Shown here: one piece after another, positions 1 to 7,761 of the stretch
Layout: each line of letters begins with the position of its first letter
Position numbering within the stretch: position 1 is the stretch's first letter
Assembly: GCA_021817305.1 (NCBI GenBank)
Contig: JAKAVL010000033.1
Span: 1 to 34,484 of the forward strand
Reading direction: 5' to 3'
From: Microcaldota archaeon
Lineage (GTDB): Archaea; Micrarchaeota; Micrarchaeia; Micrarchaeales; CABMGC01
Length of the DNA stretch: 34,484 nucleotides
Position numbers and translations under genes: made by a program
The notes under the pieces: generated by a model
The model's input: the letters and a program-made list of their open reading frames with translations, nothing else
The model's database searches: none
What the model was told of the DNA's origin: nothing

Positions 1-422
1 CCATAAGCAACAGGTATTGGGCAAATGTAGGCCATCAGACGAGCAATGTATGCAGCGAGACTGACAGCAATCCTGCAGGTACGTCTCTTGCAGGGATAGG
101 GCTGTGGACCACTAACTCGTACACCATAATAAACACGCCGCTTGCGGGAAGCGGAAGCCCATTTTCCACCAGTTATACGGTGGCGCAGAGTGGATCGTTT
201 GTTGTGATATCTGCAGCCTGCGGGCCGTATGGTTCCTGCAGTGCGGTTTCAGTACCAAGCGGTTGCACCCCGGTGGTTACTGAAAACGTTGGGACAGGCG
301 CCCTTGGGACTTCCTACATTGCAGTGTGCAGTGATGTCTCTTCCGGGAGCTATACCGTAACGCTTACTGAGAGCAGTGGAAGTTCCGAGGCGGTTGCGGT
401 ATATGACTTTGGAGTTCCGTGA
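1..422 (+). CDS. C-terminal part of a secreted or surface protein (5' partial)
   Basis: The frame containing the 80-residue track ORF is open upstream to the window edge (from base 3), so about 139 residues of a longer gene are visible and the GTG at 180 is not a real start. The visible part is rich in Ser, Gly, Thr, Ala and Val. It has several scattered cysteines (CGPYGSC, a Cys before TPVV, AVCSD) and alternating polar/hydrophobic residues typical of extracellular beta-sandwich domains. No membrane segment or catalytic motif is visible. The composition resembles the mature part of the pilin-like protein at 10805. I infer an exported or surface-layer/adhesin-type protein; the family is not recognised. 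Confidence 0.6.
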   Translation, partial: ISNRYWANVGHQTSNVCSETDSNPAGTSLAGIGLWTTNSYTIINTPLAGSGSPFSTSYTVAQSGSFVVISAACGPYGSCSAVSVPSGCTPVVTENVGTGALGTSYIAVCSDVSSGSYTVTLTESSGSSEAVAVYDFGVP

Positions 423-701
423 ACGGACCGAAATAAAAGGTGCGGATTAGGCATGAGCATATTCCGCCTCAGGTCAAATTCGGACTTTTTCGCCGGCCGC
501 TTTAACTGCTTAAGTTCGCCACTTATGACAGCGGTTCCTCTAACTTTGTGACCTAACTCAATTCGCCAAATCGACTTTTACCAACGCAGATTGAGGTTTT
601 TATTCCCATATTTGAGGGGAAAATTACCCAGAACTGCCCGAACCGGCGGTGAAAGATTGCTTACTGGAAACTGGATACGTGTCAGGCTCGTTCCGCCGGG
701 G

Positions 702-740
702 GGCGTGATGCCTTCAGTCAGCTTCGGTAGCGTGGCGTGA
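702..740. repeat. left copy of 39-base imperfect repeat flanking the ATPase gene
   Basis: It starts GGCGTGATGC and matches 2422-2460 at 29 of 39 positions without gaps, counted by eye. On the minus strand both copies read as a similar peptide (HATLPKLTEGITPPGG here, HAILQKLNESITPLGW at 2422). This suggests duplicated coding debris rather than a DNA-level transposon end. Confidence 0.45.
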
Positions 741-864
741 GGGCTTGGCTCTGGGGCGGAAGGGGCTTGACAGTGGATTGACTGGGCTTGCATGGGCCAT
801 ATATCTGATTTAATTGGTAATACATTCCTAGAAATACATGTTTTTGGGTAATTGACTACCAATA

Positions 865-872
865 TTTAAATA
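865..872 (+). promoter_or_regulatory. TATA box of the AAA/DUF4143 ATPase gene
   Basis: TTTAAATA lies inside the palindrome ATATTTAAATAT, centred about 26 bases before the ATG at 895. That spacing puts the transcription start at or next to the start codon, so the mRNA is probably leaderless. No Shine-Dalgarno sequence is visible. Confidence 0.6.
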
Positions 873-894
873 TCTTTATGCTGATATACTATTC

Positions 895-2394
895 ATGGTA
901 CGCTTGAGCGATATAAACGAGTCGAATCCGTGGTGGCGCCACGGTACTGCGTTTTCGGCATTTGATATGGACCTCAAAAGGTACTCTGCACAGAGGTTTA
1001 AGGTCCGGCGCGCCTTGCCAAAAATGGAAACCGGGAGGATATATATGATAAAGGGCCCGCGACGCGTTGGCAAGACAGTTGCTCTCAAGCTTCTGGTGCT
1101 CGGTCTTCTTGAACATGGTGTCAGAAGCGAGGACATACTCTACTTCTCGTTCGACGGCGTCAGAAGCGATAAGGAACTGTACAACCTTCTGGAGGACTTC
1201 CTTGCCAAAGTGCACAAGTCTTCATATCTCCTTCTTGATGAGATACAGAACGTCGACAGGTGGGAGTTCAGGATAAAGCACCTGTATGACTCAGGTGCGC
1301 TGCAGAATACAGTCACAGTGATAACGGGCTCGATAGCGCATCTCTTGAAGAGGGAAATGCTGCCGGGCCGGGGCATAGAAGGCAATGTGTACAGCATGCG
1401 CACGCTGTCGTTCAACAGGTTCTGCTTGGCGGTGCTTGCAGATGCGTCCGCGGGTATAGGCAAGACAGCGCGGTTCCTCGGAGAGGAAGTCGCAGCAGGA
1501 GAACTGGAGACGCTGGGAAGGCTCCTGGACAGCAACGGCATAACGCTAAATGAGAACCTCGAGGAGCTTTACGGCCTTCTGGAGCCCGTATCGGTGCACT
1601 CCCTGCTCCTGAGAAAGATGTTTGACCTGTACATCAGGACAGGAGGATATCCCTTGGCGATAAACAGTTATTTTGCCAACAACGAGAACGGGGTAGGCCA
1701 GGACGTCGCCGACGAGGTGTACAACTACATAATCAACGACGCAGCAACGCTTGCGGGCTCAGCGCTTGGCGATCCTGGCAAGGCGATGCAGGCGCTTAAG
1801 GCGATATCATTGAACGTGGGCAATGGTGTATCTAACAGCAAGCTGGCCGGTTATGTCGGGCTGGATCACAAAACCTTTGCAAGCTATTCAGGAAGGCTGG
1901 AGAACTCCTATGCGGTGCTTTCGCTGTCGGGCGCGGACGCACATCTCCAGGATGTAAGAATAAAAAAGATGTATTTTGCAGACGTGTTCATGCATTATGC
2001 TGTCGGATCAAGGCTGTCGGGATATGGAATGAATGCGTATTACAGCGAACTTGTGAATATAGAAAGTATAGGTGCAATAATCGAGGAGGTCGTGGCTGGT
2101 GCATTGATAAGGGTGCGAGAAACGGACTCGGAGCCATACGGCAGCTATCTTAGGTTTCTCAGAAAGAGCAACAGAGAGCTTGACTTCGTGTTCATGCGCG
2201 GCGACGGAAGCAGAATAGGCATAGAAGTCAAGTACCAGAACGAGCCGTCGCCGAGGAACGACGTGTACAGGGTAAAGGCCATAAACGAGTACATAATACT
2301 GTCGAAGGACACGCTGAAGAAGGGAAGCGACTACCTCATGACGCCCGCGTATCTTTTCCTCGCACTGCTTAAGCAGTCACCGCATAGCATATGA
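895..2394 (+). CDS. AAA-family ATPase with DUF4143 and PD-(D/E)XK-like C-terminus
   Basis: 499 residues. Walker A is GPRRVGKT (about 54-61), Walker B is YLLLDEIQ (111-118), and a sensor-like TVITGS follows at about 141. The middle is the DUF4143 helical region. The C-terminus has ELDFVF followed by GIEVKYQ (about 430-448), matching the D...ExK signature of the restriction-endonuclease-like fold in this family. Such proteins are abundant and often multicopy in archaea, and their cellular role is not settled. The gene stands alone with its own TATA box and is flanked by 39-base imperfect repeats. A decayed relative lies at 34050-34373, so this family has been mobile or repeatedly duplicated in the genome. 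Family assignment is secure; substrate and role are unknown. Confidence 0.88.
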   Translation: MVRLSDINESNPWWRHGTAFSAFDMDLKRYSAQRFKVRRALPKMETGRIYMIKGPRRVGKTVALKLLVLGLLEHGVRSEDILYFSFDGVRSDKELYNLLEDFLAKVHKSSYLLLDEIQNVDRWEFRIKHLYDSGALQNTVTVITGSIAHLLKREMLPGRGIEGNVYSMRTLSFNRFCLAVLADASAGIGKTARFLGEEVAAGELETLGRLLDSNGITLNENLEELYGLLEPVSVHSLLLRKMFDLYIRTGGYPLAINSYFANNENGVGQDVADEVYNYIINDAATLAGSALGDPGKAMQALKAISLNVGNGVSNSKLAGYVGLDHKTFASYSGRLENSYAVLSLSGADAHLQDVRIKKMYFADVFMHYAVGSRLSGYGMNAYYSELVNIESIGAIIEEVVAGALIRVRETDSEPYGSYLRFLRKSNRELDFVFMRGDGSRIGIEVKYQNEPSPRNDVYRVKAINEYIILSKDTLKKGSDYLMTPAYLFLALLKQSPHSI

Positions 2395-2421
2395 GCCACG
2401 CAACGCGTTTACCAACCCAGC

Positions 2422-2460
2422 GGCGTGATGCTTTCGTTCAGCTTTTGGAGTATTGCATGA
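2422..2460. repeat. right copy of 39-base imperfect repeat flanking the ATPase gene
   Basis: It lies between the stops of the ATPase gene and the Mre11-like gene and matches 702-740 at 29 of 39 positions. The minus-strand reading ends ITPLGW followed by a stop codon, so it may be the tail of a degraded gene. Confidence 0.45.
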
Positions 2461-2484
2461 TTGGACGACTGCGTGAAGTACAAC

Positions 2485-3687
2485 TCACGAGAAAAGCTCC
2501 TCTATCGCCTTGCTCACTGCCGCGTCCTTCTTCCCGTCGGAGCTGAGTATCTCGAATAGCCTCGACGGGCTCACCTTCAGCGAGTAGCCGTTCGCCCTGA
2601 GCTTCTCCAGGAATATGCCCATTCCATAATCGCGTATGGACAGGTTCTCCAGCATGCCGCTCTGCAGATCCTCAACGTCCTTCCCGGATGCGAGCTCCTC
2701 GACGTTGTTCCTTGCGACTTCGACTATGGCTTCCTGGTGCGCCGAGGCTATCCTGTTGACGTCGAGATCGGACGCCTTGAAGCCCTCCTTCATTTTGCCC
2801 TTGAGCTCTACGCGGATCAGAGGTTTCTCTGCCTTGCTGCCGGATGCGACTGCGGCCTTTATGCACTCCTCTATCTTCTCGCTGACCCGATTTGGCTCCT
2901 CTCCGGACACGTCGACCTTTACGACTACGAACCTCCGCGAGCTTATTGGGTGGAAGGCGTAGCTTTTCTTCTCGGTGTCGAAAACGAAAAATCCCTTCTG
3001 CTCCTGCTCGCCGTCCTTCAGCTGCGTGAGCACCGTGCTTCCGGGAACGAGGAAGGGCTTGCCATGGCACTTCAGCTCGACTTTGTTGTGTATGTGCCCA
3101 TCGACATAAAGATCGAATCCCTCCGGCAATTCCTCGATATGCATGAAGTCCTTGCTGAACGGGAGCAGCTCGTACAGTGACTGATGGAACATGAGTATGT
3201 TGAATGCGCCATCGACCGGCTTGAATGCAAGCTGCGTTAGGGTATCCTTGAAGCGTTCCTCTGCCACGCCCCCTACTCCGAAGACAGCCACCTTCTCGCC
3301 ATTCTTCTCGACTACGGCCTTCCCCATGCTTACATTGACAACAAGGCCCGCCAGTGAGAGCAGGTCCGTCGGGTCTACAGCGGTATCTGACCTGCGCTCG
3401 TGAGTCCCAGGGATGAGTATTATGGGCTTGTCCGTATAGAGGGGGCTTTTCCCCTCGAATGATGTCACCTTTGATGGAAATTCCTTCTTGGAGAGGCCTC
3501 CGAAGATTATTATCGCCTCGGCGATGACATCGGGTTTCGGATGCCTGTAGTCGAAGATGTCTCCTGGCATGATGATCATGTCAGACACGGATTGCGCCTG
3601 CTCAAGCGCCTCTTTCGCCTGGATAAATGCATCTTCCCGGAAACGCTCATATCCCAGATGCGTGTCGCTGACTATGGCTATTCGCAT
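2485..3687 (-). CDS. Mre11/SbcD-like metallophosphoesterase nuclease
   Basis: About 400 residues. The metal-binding motifs appear in order: SDTHLG near the N-terminus, PGDIFD, PGTHERR in place of the usual GNHE/D, MFHQSL, and DGHIHNK. They are followed by PGSTVLTQLKDGEQEQKGFF, which resembles the post-catalytic segment of Mre11/SbcD. In the family these enzymes act with Rad50 on DNA double-strand breaks. No rad50 lies beside it, so the partnership is inferred. The ORF track starts at a TTG (3696); the ATG at 3687 gives the usual MRIAIVSDTH start and is preferred. The Thr in PGTHE replaces the commoner Asn, a point to check before assuming full nuclease activity. Confidence 0.82.
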   Translation of the reverse strand: MRIAIVSDTHLGYERFREDAFIQAKEALEQAQSVSDMIIMPGDIFDYRHPKPDVIAEAIIIFGGLSKKEFPSKVTSFEGKSPLYTDKPIILIPGTHERRSDTAVDPTDLLSLAGLVVNVSMGKAVVEKNGEKVAVFGVGGVAEERFKDTLTQLAFKPVDGAFNILMFHQSLYELLPFSKDFMHIEELPEGFDLYVDGHIHNKVELKCHGKPFLVPGSTVLTQLKDGEQEQKGFFVFDTEKKSYAFHPISSRRFVVVKVDVSGEEPNRVSEKIEECIKAAVASGSKAEKPLIRVELKGKMKEGFKASDLDVNRIASAHQEAIVEVARNNVEELASGKDVEDLQSGMLENLSIRDYGMGIFLEKLRANGYSLKVSPSRLFEILSSDGKKDAAVSKAIEELFS

Positions 3688-3747
3688 GCCTACCAATATG
3701 ATTTGCAGGAAAAGGTTGTTATGATTATTGGTGCTTGCAGCTTACAG

Positions 3748-4614
3748 TCATATTACTAGGAATATCAGATTGCCGAAGAGCAACGAGAACACAACGCCTA
3801 TGAAGAAGAATGCGGCGAGAGGCGCTGCATTTCTGTAGACGGGAATCTTCCTCCTCTCTGATTTCAGGTCGCGCATTAGCCTTGTGGTAGCGAGCCTCCC
3901 GAAATTCCTCGATTTCCTCCTGAAGTATGCTAGGTCAGACCTAGACATGAGATTTGTCGCTATCATATCATCAGTGGTAAGTTCCTTCGGCAGCAGCATG
4001 GAGACCATGCGGTAGTTCATGAGGCGTTCGAATACAAACATCATTCCGGAGAATATGGCCAGTGCCATTATAACTGCAATGCCTATCACGCCTATGCCTG
4101 CAAGCGCATACATCATGACTGCGAGGAGGGCGTATGCCGTTACAAGGATTATTCCGGTAAGTACCCTCTCTTTCTTTACATGGAAGTTCTTTTCAAGTGG
4201 GCTTTTCCTTGCGAATAGCATATAGTAGAGGACCAGAACTATGACTGCGGAATACCCTGCGCTGATGAATACGGAGAGAACGAATGGCATCGAGAGCTGG
4301 GGCACATGCGCAAGCAGGGGTGCAGGCTGCAGCGGCAGCAGCAGGGCTATGGTCACGAGCTCGAGGACGTCGCCAGCTCCGAGAAGCCCTCTGCTGTATA
4401 GGAGATAGCCTAGACCTGCGACGAGAAGCGCGACGGCTGCGCCTATGAGAAGTTCGGTGACCGGATAGGACACGCTCAGCGCTATGGCGACGGCGAGCGC
4501 TGCGTACGCGAACAGGTTCGGCACTTCGCGCCTGTTGAACAGGTCGAAGAGCGCATATGCGAGGGCTATGCCTATAAGCAGTATTAAGCGTATCACGTAA
4601 AAATAGTCAGGCAT
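3748..4614 (-). CDS. type IV prepilin/archaellin signal peptidase (PibD/FlaK-like, A24)
   Basis: 288 residues with several hydrophobic helices. The two aspartates of this aspartyl protease family are visible: D24 in FDLFNRREVPN and D82 in the GAGD motif (GLLGAGDV). These enzymes cut class III signal peptides of archaellins and type IV pilins at the cytoplasmic face of the membrane. The C-terminal half adds more membrane helices and a basic cytoplasmic loop (about 205-265), making it longer than minimal PibD. A likely substrate is the pilin-like protein at 10805, which has the KRAQ processing site. It lies upstream of the Mre11 gene on the same strand, with about 60 bases between them. Confidence 0.85.
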   Translation of the reverse strand: MPDYFYVIRLILLIGIALAYALFDLFNRREVPNLFAYAALAVAIALSVSYPVTELLIGAAVALLVAGLGYLLYSRGLLGAGDVLELVTIALLLPLQPAPLLAHVPQLSMPFVLSVFISAGYSAVIVLVLYYMLFARKSPLEKNFHVKKERVLTGIILVTAYALLAVMMYALAGIGVIGIAVIMALAIFSGMMFVFERLMNYRMVSMLLPKELTTDDMIATNLMSRSDLAYFRRKSRNFGRLATTRLMRDLKSERRKIPVYRNAAPLAAFFFIGVVFSLLFGNLIFLVI

Positions 4615-4663
4615 TGATTTACCTCGGAAATCTTTTCGGCAGTAAACATTTTTGCAGAGAAGG

Positions 4664-4671
4664 TTTAAATA
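4664..4671 (+). promoter_or_regulatory. TATA-box-like element before the structured RNA candidate
   Basis: TTTAAATA is preceded by purine-rich AGAGAAGG, a plausible BRE. By normal archaeal spacing it would start RNA at about 4690-4695, which is inside the candidate outer helix (4679). It may therefore serve the 4867 gene or a shorter RNA. Confidence 0.45.
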
Positions 4672-4678
4672 GGTAATT

Positions 4679-4836
4679 GCGCCCTAGTAGTAAACGAGGA
4701 AGTAAGAAATCTGGCAGGGTTTGAAATGCAGGAAATCGCAGTGTGGAAGTTTTTTGGGTTCGTACACCCGTCATCCACAGCTATAGCGATGAAGGTCTGC
4801 ATGAATAGGTTGTATCTGTCACCTGCATAAGGGCGC
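4679..4836 (+). ncRNA. candidate structured RNA, unassigned
   Basis: The segment folds by eye into one nested, co-linear structure. An outer helix (GCGCCCT 4679-4685 with AGGGCGC 4830-4836) is followed by GCAGG/CCTGC (4714-4718/4822-4826), ATGCAG/CTGCAT (4726-4731/4797-4802), ATCGC/GCGAT (4735-4739/4786-4790), TGTGGA/TCCACA (4742-4747/4774-4779) and GGGT/ACCC (4756-4759/4766-4769). A T-run (4849-4855) follows and could be an archaeal terminator. It is not a tRNA, 5S or SRP RNA. GAGGAAGT near the 5' side and ATGAAT near the 3' side faintly recall RNase P conserved blocks, but it is much shorter than known RNase P RNAs and ACAGAA is absent. It could instead be a leader of the downstream HTH gene. 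Confidence 0.5.
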
Positions 4837-4866
4837 AAAAAATAACTCTTTTTTTCTGGTGCTCGC

Positions 4867-5214
4867 ATGCAAGTGGCAAAATTGGTAGTTAGAGGTGTAA
4901 AGGTTCAGAGTGAGCCTCGCTTCAACTCGAAGGAACTGCTGATCTTATCGGAGCTTGGCCTGGATCAGGTGCCATCGGCAACGAGCTTCGTTGAGTTCAT
5001 ATCAGGCAGGTATGGAATGTCAGCAAGCGGGGTATGGTACACGCTTAAGAAACTTAAGAGAAAGAGGGTGGTGGACTTCATGGAAAAGGGCGAGGGGTAC
5101 AAGCCCCTCTCCCTTACGGAGCTGGGCATGGGCGTGTTCAGGCGGCAGCAGAGCTGGCCTTCCTACAACGCGTACTATGCCGTGGAGAGAGCGGCGCCTA
5201 AGCTGAACTTCTGA
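4867..5214 (+). CDS. winged-helix DNA-binding protein
   Basis: 115 residues. The central part (about 22-85) has the pattern of a winged helix: a first helix (KELLILSELGL), a second (SATSFVEFISGRYG), a recognition-like helix (SASGVWYTLKKLKRK), then a basic beta-wing leading into LTELGMGVF. It is probably a transcription regulator; target and ligand are not visible. It follows the structured RNA candidate, with a T-run between the two, so either the RNA is a separate gene or it is a leader controlling this one. The C-terminus meets the convergent MGMT-like gene, overlapping by about 17 bases. Confidence 0.65.
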   Translation: MQVAKLVVRGVKVQSEPRFNSKELLILSELGLDQVPSATSFVEFISGRYGMSASGVWYTLKKLKRKRVVDFMEKGEGYKPLSLTELGMGVFRRQQSWPSYNAYYAVERAAPKLNF

Positions 5215-5509
5215 AAAGCCCTTCTGCTGAGAGGAGTGCTTTCTTCATTGACGTGCCGTAGCGGTAGCCGCCTATGCCTTTCCGGGATACGACTCGGTGG
5301 CATGGTATTATAAGAGGCAGTGGATTTCTATTCAGGGCAGTGCCTACAGCACGCGAAGCTCCAGGTCTGCCGATCTTTGCTGCAAGTTCCGAGTAGGTCA
5401 TCGTCCTTCCAGCTGGGATATCCATAGCGGCAAGAAGCACGTTCCTCTCGAAACCAGTTAGACGGCTGAGGCGCAATGCCTTTTCAAGTATCATGCGGCG
5501 CACGTTCAT
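5198..5509 (-). CDS. MGMT-family DNA alkyltransferase-like protein, C-terminal domain only
   Basis: 103 residues from the ATG at 5509, which overlaps the stop of the UPF0200 gene (ATGGAATGA arrangement). The visible motifs are the recognition-helix region SRAVGTALNRNP and the acceptor-cysteine motif PCHRVVS with C70, followed by GGYRYG. In the family the Cys takes alkyl groups from O6-alkylguanine. The usual N-terminal domain is missing, as in short MGMT-family and alkyltransferase-like proteins. Because Cys is kept, repair activity is possible. The longer ORF in the track (to 5680) overlaps the upstream gene and its extra 57 residues are low-quality shadow sequence. Confidence 0.8.
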   Translation of the reverse strand: MNVRRMILEKALRLSRLTGFERNVLLAAMDIPAGRTMTYSELAAKIGRPGASRAVGTALNRNPLPLIIPCHRVVSRKGIGGYRYGTSMKKALLSAEGLFRSSA

Positions 5510-6084
5510 TCCATCAATCCCGGAATCTTTGAGAGCGCCTTGTCCAGCTCCTCGCCCAGTTTCTCCATTTTCCCTGTGTTGTGTATCGTGTAATCGGCAT
5601 TCTTCACCAGAACCAGAAGCCCGTGCTCTGCCTCCTTCTTGTCTGCCATGAAACCCTGGTTGTTGCGTGCCTCGAGCCACATGAACTCTTCCATCGTCTT
5701 AGGATCCTCGGGCTTGCCCCTGTCGCGCATGCGCTCGAATCTCGCCTGCAGCGGGGCTTCAAGTGCCAGGACCTTCACGTCCTTGATATGACCCTTTATG
5801 TAATCCATTTCGTAGGTGCTCCTTACGCCCATTATGACCACCTTTTTTGCTGGCGTTGGTATTCTTTCAACCGCGTACCTTGCGTAAATGTCCTTGCCTT
5901 CCTTCTCGCGCAGCTGCATGGTGAATTCCCGTGTCGCCTTCGTGTCCTCCATCGGTATGCCCGCCTTCTTGACCAGTTCCCTCCAGATGTCTCCGAGCTC
6001 TATCACTATGTAACCCCTGTCGCGCAAGAGGCGAGCTACTGTAGTCTTTCCCGAACCCTGAAGCCCCACTACTACGAGAATCAT
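5506..6084 (-). CDS. UPF0200 family nucleoside-phosphate kinase-like protein
   Basis: 192 residues starting MILVVVGL, with P-loop GLQGSGKT at 7-14. The body shows the features of the archaeal UPF0200/dephospho-CoA-kinase-like group: ELGDIWRELVKKAG after the P-loop, an internal VVIMGVRSTYEMDYIK, and LQARFERMRDRGKPEDP resembling a lid region. The substrate is unknown. The start at 6084 is chosen because the upstream extension in the ORF runs into the MetRS beta gene. The spacing is 7 bases from the stop of that gene, and the MGMT-like gene overlaps its stop, so the three probably form one transcript. Confidence 0.8.
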   Translation of the reverse strand: MILVVVGLQGSGKTTVARLLRDRGYIVIELGDIWRELVKKAGIPMEDTKATREFTMQLREKEGKDIYARYAVERIPTPAKKVVIMGVRSTYEMDYIKGHIKDVKVLALEAPLQARFERMRDRGKPEDPKTMEEFMWLEARNNQGFMADKKEAEHGLLVLVKNADYTIHNTGKMEKLGEELDKALSKIPGLME

Positions 6085-6091
6085 GTGAACA

Positions 6092-6421
6092 CTAGAATAT
6101 CCTTGAGCCTTCGGGCATCTCCTTGTCAGGTGCAAGCAGCGAGAGCTTGTCCTCTGAGCTCGCCGCAAGAAGCATTCCCTGCGACTCGACGTTGGCTATG
6201 CGCTTTGGTTCGAGGTTAGCCACTACGATTATCTCCCTGTTTAGCAGCTCCCCTTTGGAGTACCTGCCCTTTATGCCCGCCACCAGCTGTTTGGTGCCGA
6301 GTTCTTCGCCGAGGTAAACCGTCAGGAGGTACACCGGGCTCCTGGCCCCCTCTATGTCGCCGACGCTTTTTATGCGCCCGATGCGCAGCTCTATTTTTGA
6401 GAAGTCCTCTATAGTTGCCAA
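6092..6421 (-). CDS. methionyl-tRNA synthetase beta subunit (tRNA-binding domain)
   Basis: 109 residues forming one OB-fold EMAPII/Trbp-type domain: IELRIGRIKSVGDIEGA near the N-terminus, then LVAGIKGRY and IIVVANLEPKRIANVESQGMLLAAS, all typical of the C-terminal domain of MetRS. It binds tRNA non-specifically and aids dimerisation. The metG gene at 29228 ends after the anticodon-binding domain and lacks this part, so the synthetase is split into two genes. CsaA-like stand-alone function is an alternative, but the match to the MetRS C-domain is closer. It is first of a three-gene minus-strand operon. Confidence 0.85.
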   Translation of the reverse strand: MATIEDFSKIELRIGRIKSVGDIEGARSPVYLLTVYLGEELGTKQLVAGIKGRYSKGELLNREIIVVANLEPKRIANVESQGMLLAASSEDKLSLLAPDKEMPEGSRIF

Positions 6422-6481
6422 TGAACCAACCGTTAGTATGTGTGGCTTAGGGTATTTATTCCTTGCCGGAGTCTGTTAATC

Positions 6482-7021
6482 ATGAGGTGCTTCGTCGCGA
6501 TAGAGCTCCCGGAAAGCCTGAAGCAGCGCCTTGGGCGTGTGCAGCAAGATTTCGATGACGAGGGCATAAGCCTCGTGAAGCGTGGCGCGCTCCACATCAC
6601 CCTAAGCTTTCTGGGCGACATAAGCGGGGAAGAGTCTGAGGAGGTGGAGAAGGAGCTTGCGGGGGTGCGGCTGCACGGCTTCGGTGCCTGGTGCAGGGGC
6701 CTTGGCTTCTTCTCCCCGAACAGGATAAACGTAATCTTCGCGAAGATTCACGATGGAGAGGGCTTCTCGGAGCTGTACGAAAGCGTATCTGGCGCGGTGA
6801 AGCGCGTAGTGAACCTGAAGGAAGAAAGGGGCTACGTGCCGCATGTCACCATAGCAAGGGTGTGCTGGGGGAACAGGGGAGGCCTCGAGCGCAGGATAAT
6901 GGAACATGATGATGAGGAGTTCGGCGAGTTCCATGTCAGGTCGTTCTCTCTGAAGAAGAGCACCCTGACCCCAAATGGGCCTATTTACGAGACGCTGCGC
7001 GAGTTTCCCCTGGAAAGATGA
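6482..7021 (+). CDS. thpR: RNA 2',3'-cyclic phosphodiesterase (LigT/ThpR family)
   Basis: 179 residues with two HxTx motifs, HITL (H38) and HVTI (H121), which form the active site of the 2H phosphoesterase family. It begins MRCFVAIELP and has LSFLG after the first motif, both typical of ThpR. The family hydrolyses 2',3'-cyclic phosphates to 2'-phosphates and can join tRNA halves in vitro, so a link to the intron-containing tRNAs here is possible but not shown. The ATG at 6482 is preferred over the GTG at 6440 because family members start there and a TATA-like GGTATTTATT lies about 30 bases upstream. The 3' end overlaps the convergent gene by 41 bases. Confidence 0.87.
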   Translation: MRCFVAIELPESLKQRLGRVQQDFDDEGISLVKRGALHITLSFLGDISGEESEEVEKELAGVRLHGFGAWCRGLGFFSPNRINVIFAKIHDGEGFSELYESVSGAVKRVVNLKEERGYVPHVTIARVCWGNRGGLERRIMEHDDEEFGEFHVRSFSLKKSTLTPNGPIYETLREFPLER

Positions 7022-7601
7022 AGCGCAGTGCCGCGCGCTCCGGCAATTCCGGCGCCAGCTTGTTCTGAAGAATTAGCTCTCCAGGCCTGTATATCCTATT
7101 GAGGAGAAGCAGGTTGTAAACCATTCCGGTCTTCGTGTCTATGGTTATATGCCTAGTGCTGTTTCCGAATAGGTCTGCCTCTGCCAGTATGTTTTCCTTT
7201 AGCTTGCGGATCTTGTGCACCGATTGTATCGGCTCGCTGGAGCCGTTCTGCATACCTATGACCCTCATCTCCAGATTGGGGCGCTTGATCCTTGAGAGCA
7301 GACCCGAAATCTCGCGCTGGTCCTTTCCGGATATCTCGACGTAAGACCTCAGTGCCAGAATAGCGGAACTGTTTACGTCGAACAATGTTATGAGCATGTC
7401 GAACTCGAGGGCCTTTACTGTTATGTATCTCCTGCTGTAGGAATACGTGAGGAAGACCGCGCTGCCCGGTCCGAGTTCAATGCTCCTATCCTGCACCGTC
7501 TTGAGCGAGAGGCCATGTCTTGCCCCTGTGTTAAGCTCAAGCTGACTTGTGCCGAACTCGGCGAGCCGCTCCCGTTTCTCGAATGCCTCCCAAAGATCCA
7601 T
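6981..7601 (-). CDS. hypothetical protein, 206 residues
   Basis: I do not recognise the family. The protein is soluble by composition, with alternating strand-like segments (SAVFLTYSYSRRYITVKALEF, RHITIDTKTGMVYNLLLLNRIY) and a charged helix in the middle (SVHKIRKLKENILAEADLF). No cysteine cluster, P-loop or signal peptide is visible. It has its own promoter: on the minus strand TTAAATAA lies about 35 bases before the ATG. The last 13 codons overlap the end of thpR, which is unusual here but acceptable for convergent genes. Codon use looks like that of its neighbours. Confidence 0.6.
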   Translation of the reverse strand: MDLWEAFEKRERLAEFGTSQLELNTGARHGLSLKTVQDRSIELGPGSAVFLTYSYSRRYITVKALEFDMLITLFDVNSSAILALRSYVEISGKDQREISGLLSRIKRPNLEMRVIGMQNGSSEPIQSVHKIRKLKENILAEADLFGNSTRHITIDTKTGMVYNLLLLNRIYRPGELILQNKLAPELPERAALRFIFPGETRAASRK

Positions 7602-7699
7602 GCTGCCAGGTTACCTATAAAAACAAGCATTTATTTAACAATTCGCAGGAAACTGCCGACCTTGATGGAAAGCATGCATCTGCCATGCGGTAATAAGCA

Positions 7700-7707
7700 T
7701 TTAAATA
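7700..7707 (+). promoter_or_regulatory. TATA box of the rpoD-ribosomal protein operon
   Basis: TTTAAATA lies in an AT-rich pocket between the divergent gene and rpoD. Transcription would begin near 7730, leaving a leader of about 30 bases before the ATG at 7762. Confidence 0.55.
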
Positions 7708-7761
7708 TGTTTTCGTACAATACTATGCTGCAATGCCGCAGGCCTATTTTTGGCTGGTTTT

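Larger units (their letters stand above)
423..894. other. gene-poor stretch of 472 bases
   Basis: No convincing gene lies here. A short stem (GCGGA at 442-446, TCCGC at 463-467) follows the upstream stop, and a T-run (about 485-489) could end that transcript. A 94-codon minus-strand ORF (578-862) is open, but it has no recognisable domain, no clear ribosome site and low-complexity content. Part of it resembles the peptide encoded just downstream of the ATPase gene (see the repeats at 702 and 2422), so it may be debris of an older gene. The right end holds the promoter of the ATPase gene. Confidence 0.5.

Noticed and set aside
578-862. 94-codon minus-strand ORF as a gene
   Set aside because: No ribosome site, promoter or domain is seen. 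The partial likeness to the 2422 repeat supports debris rather than a working gene.
4679-4836. Reading the 7-bp outer helix as a tRNA acceptor stem with a long intron
   Set aside because: No T-arm precedes the 3' strand, no D-stem partner exists, and the conserved TTCRA loop is missing there.
5510-5680. N-terminal extension of the MGMT-like ORF
   Set aside because: It lies wholly inside the UPF0200 gene in another frame, is compositionally odd, and the ATG at 5509 gives a normal overlap start.
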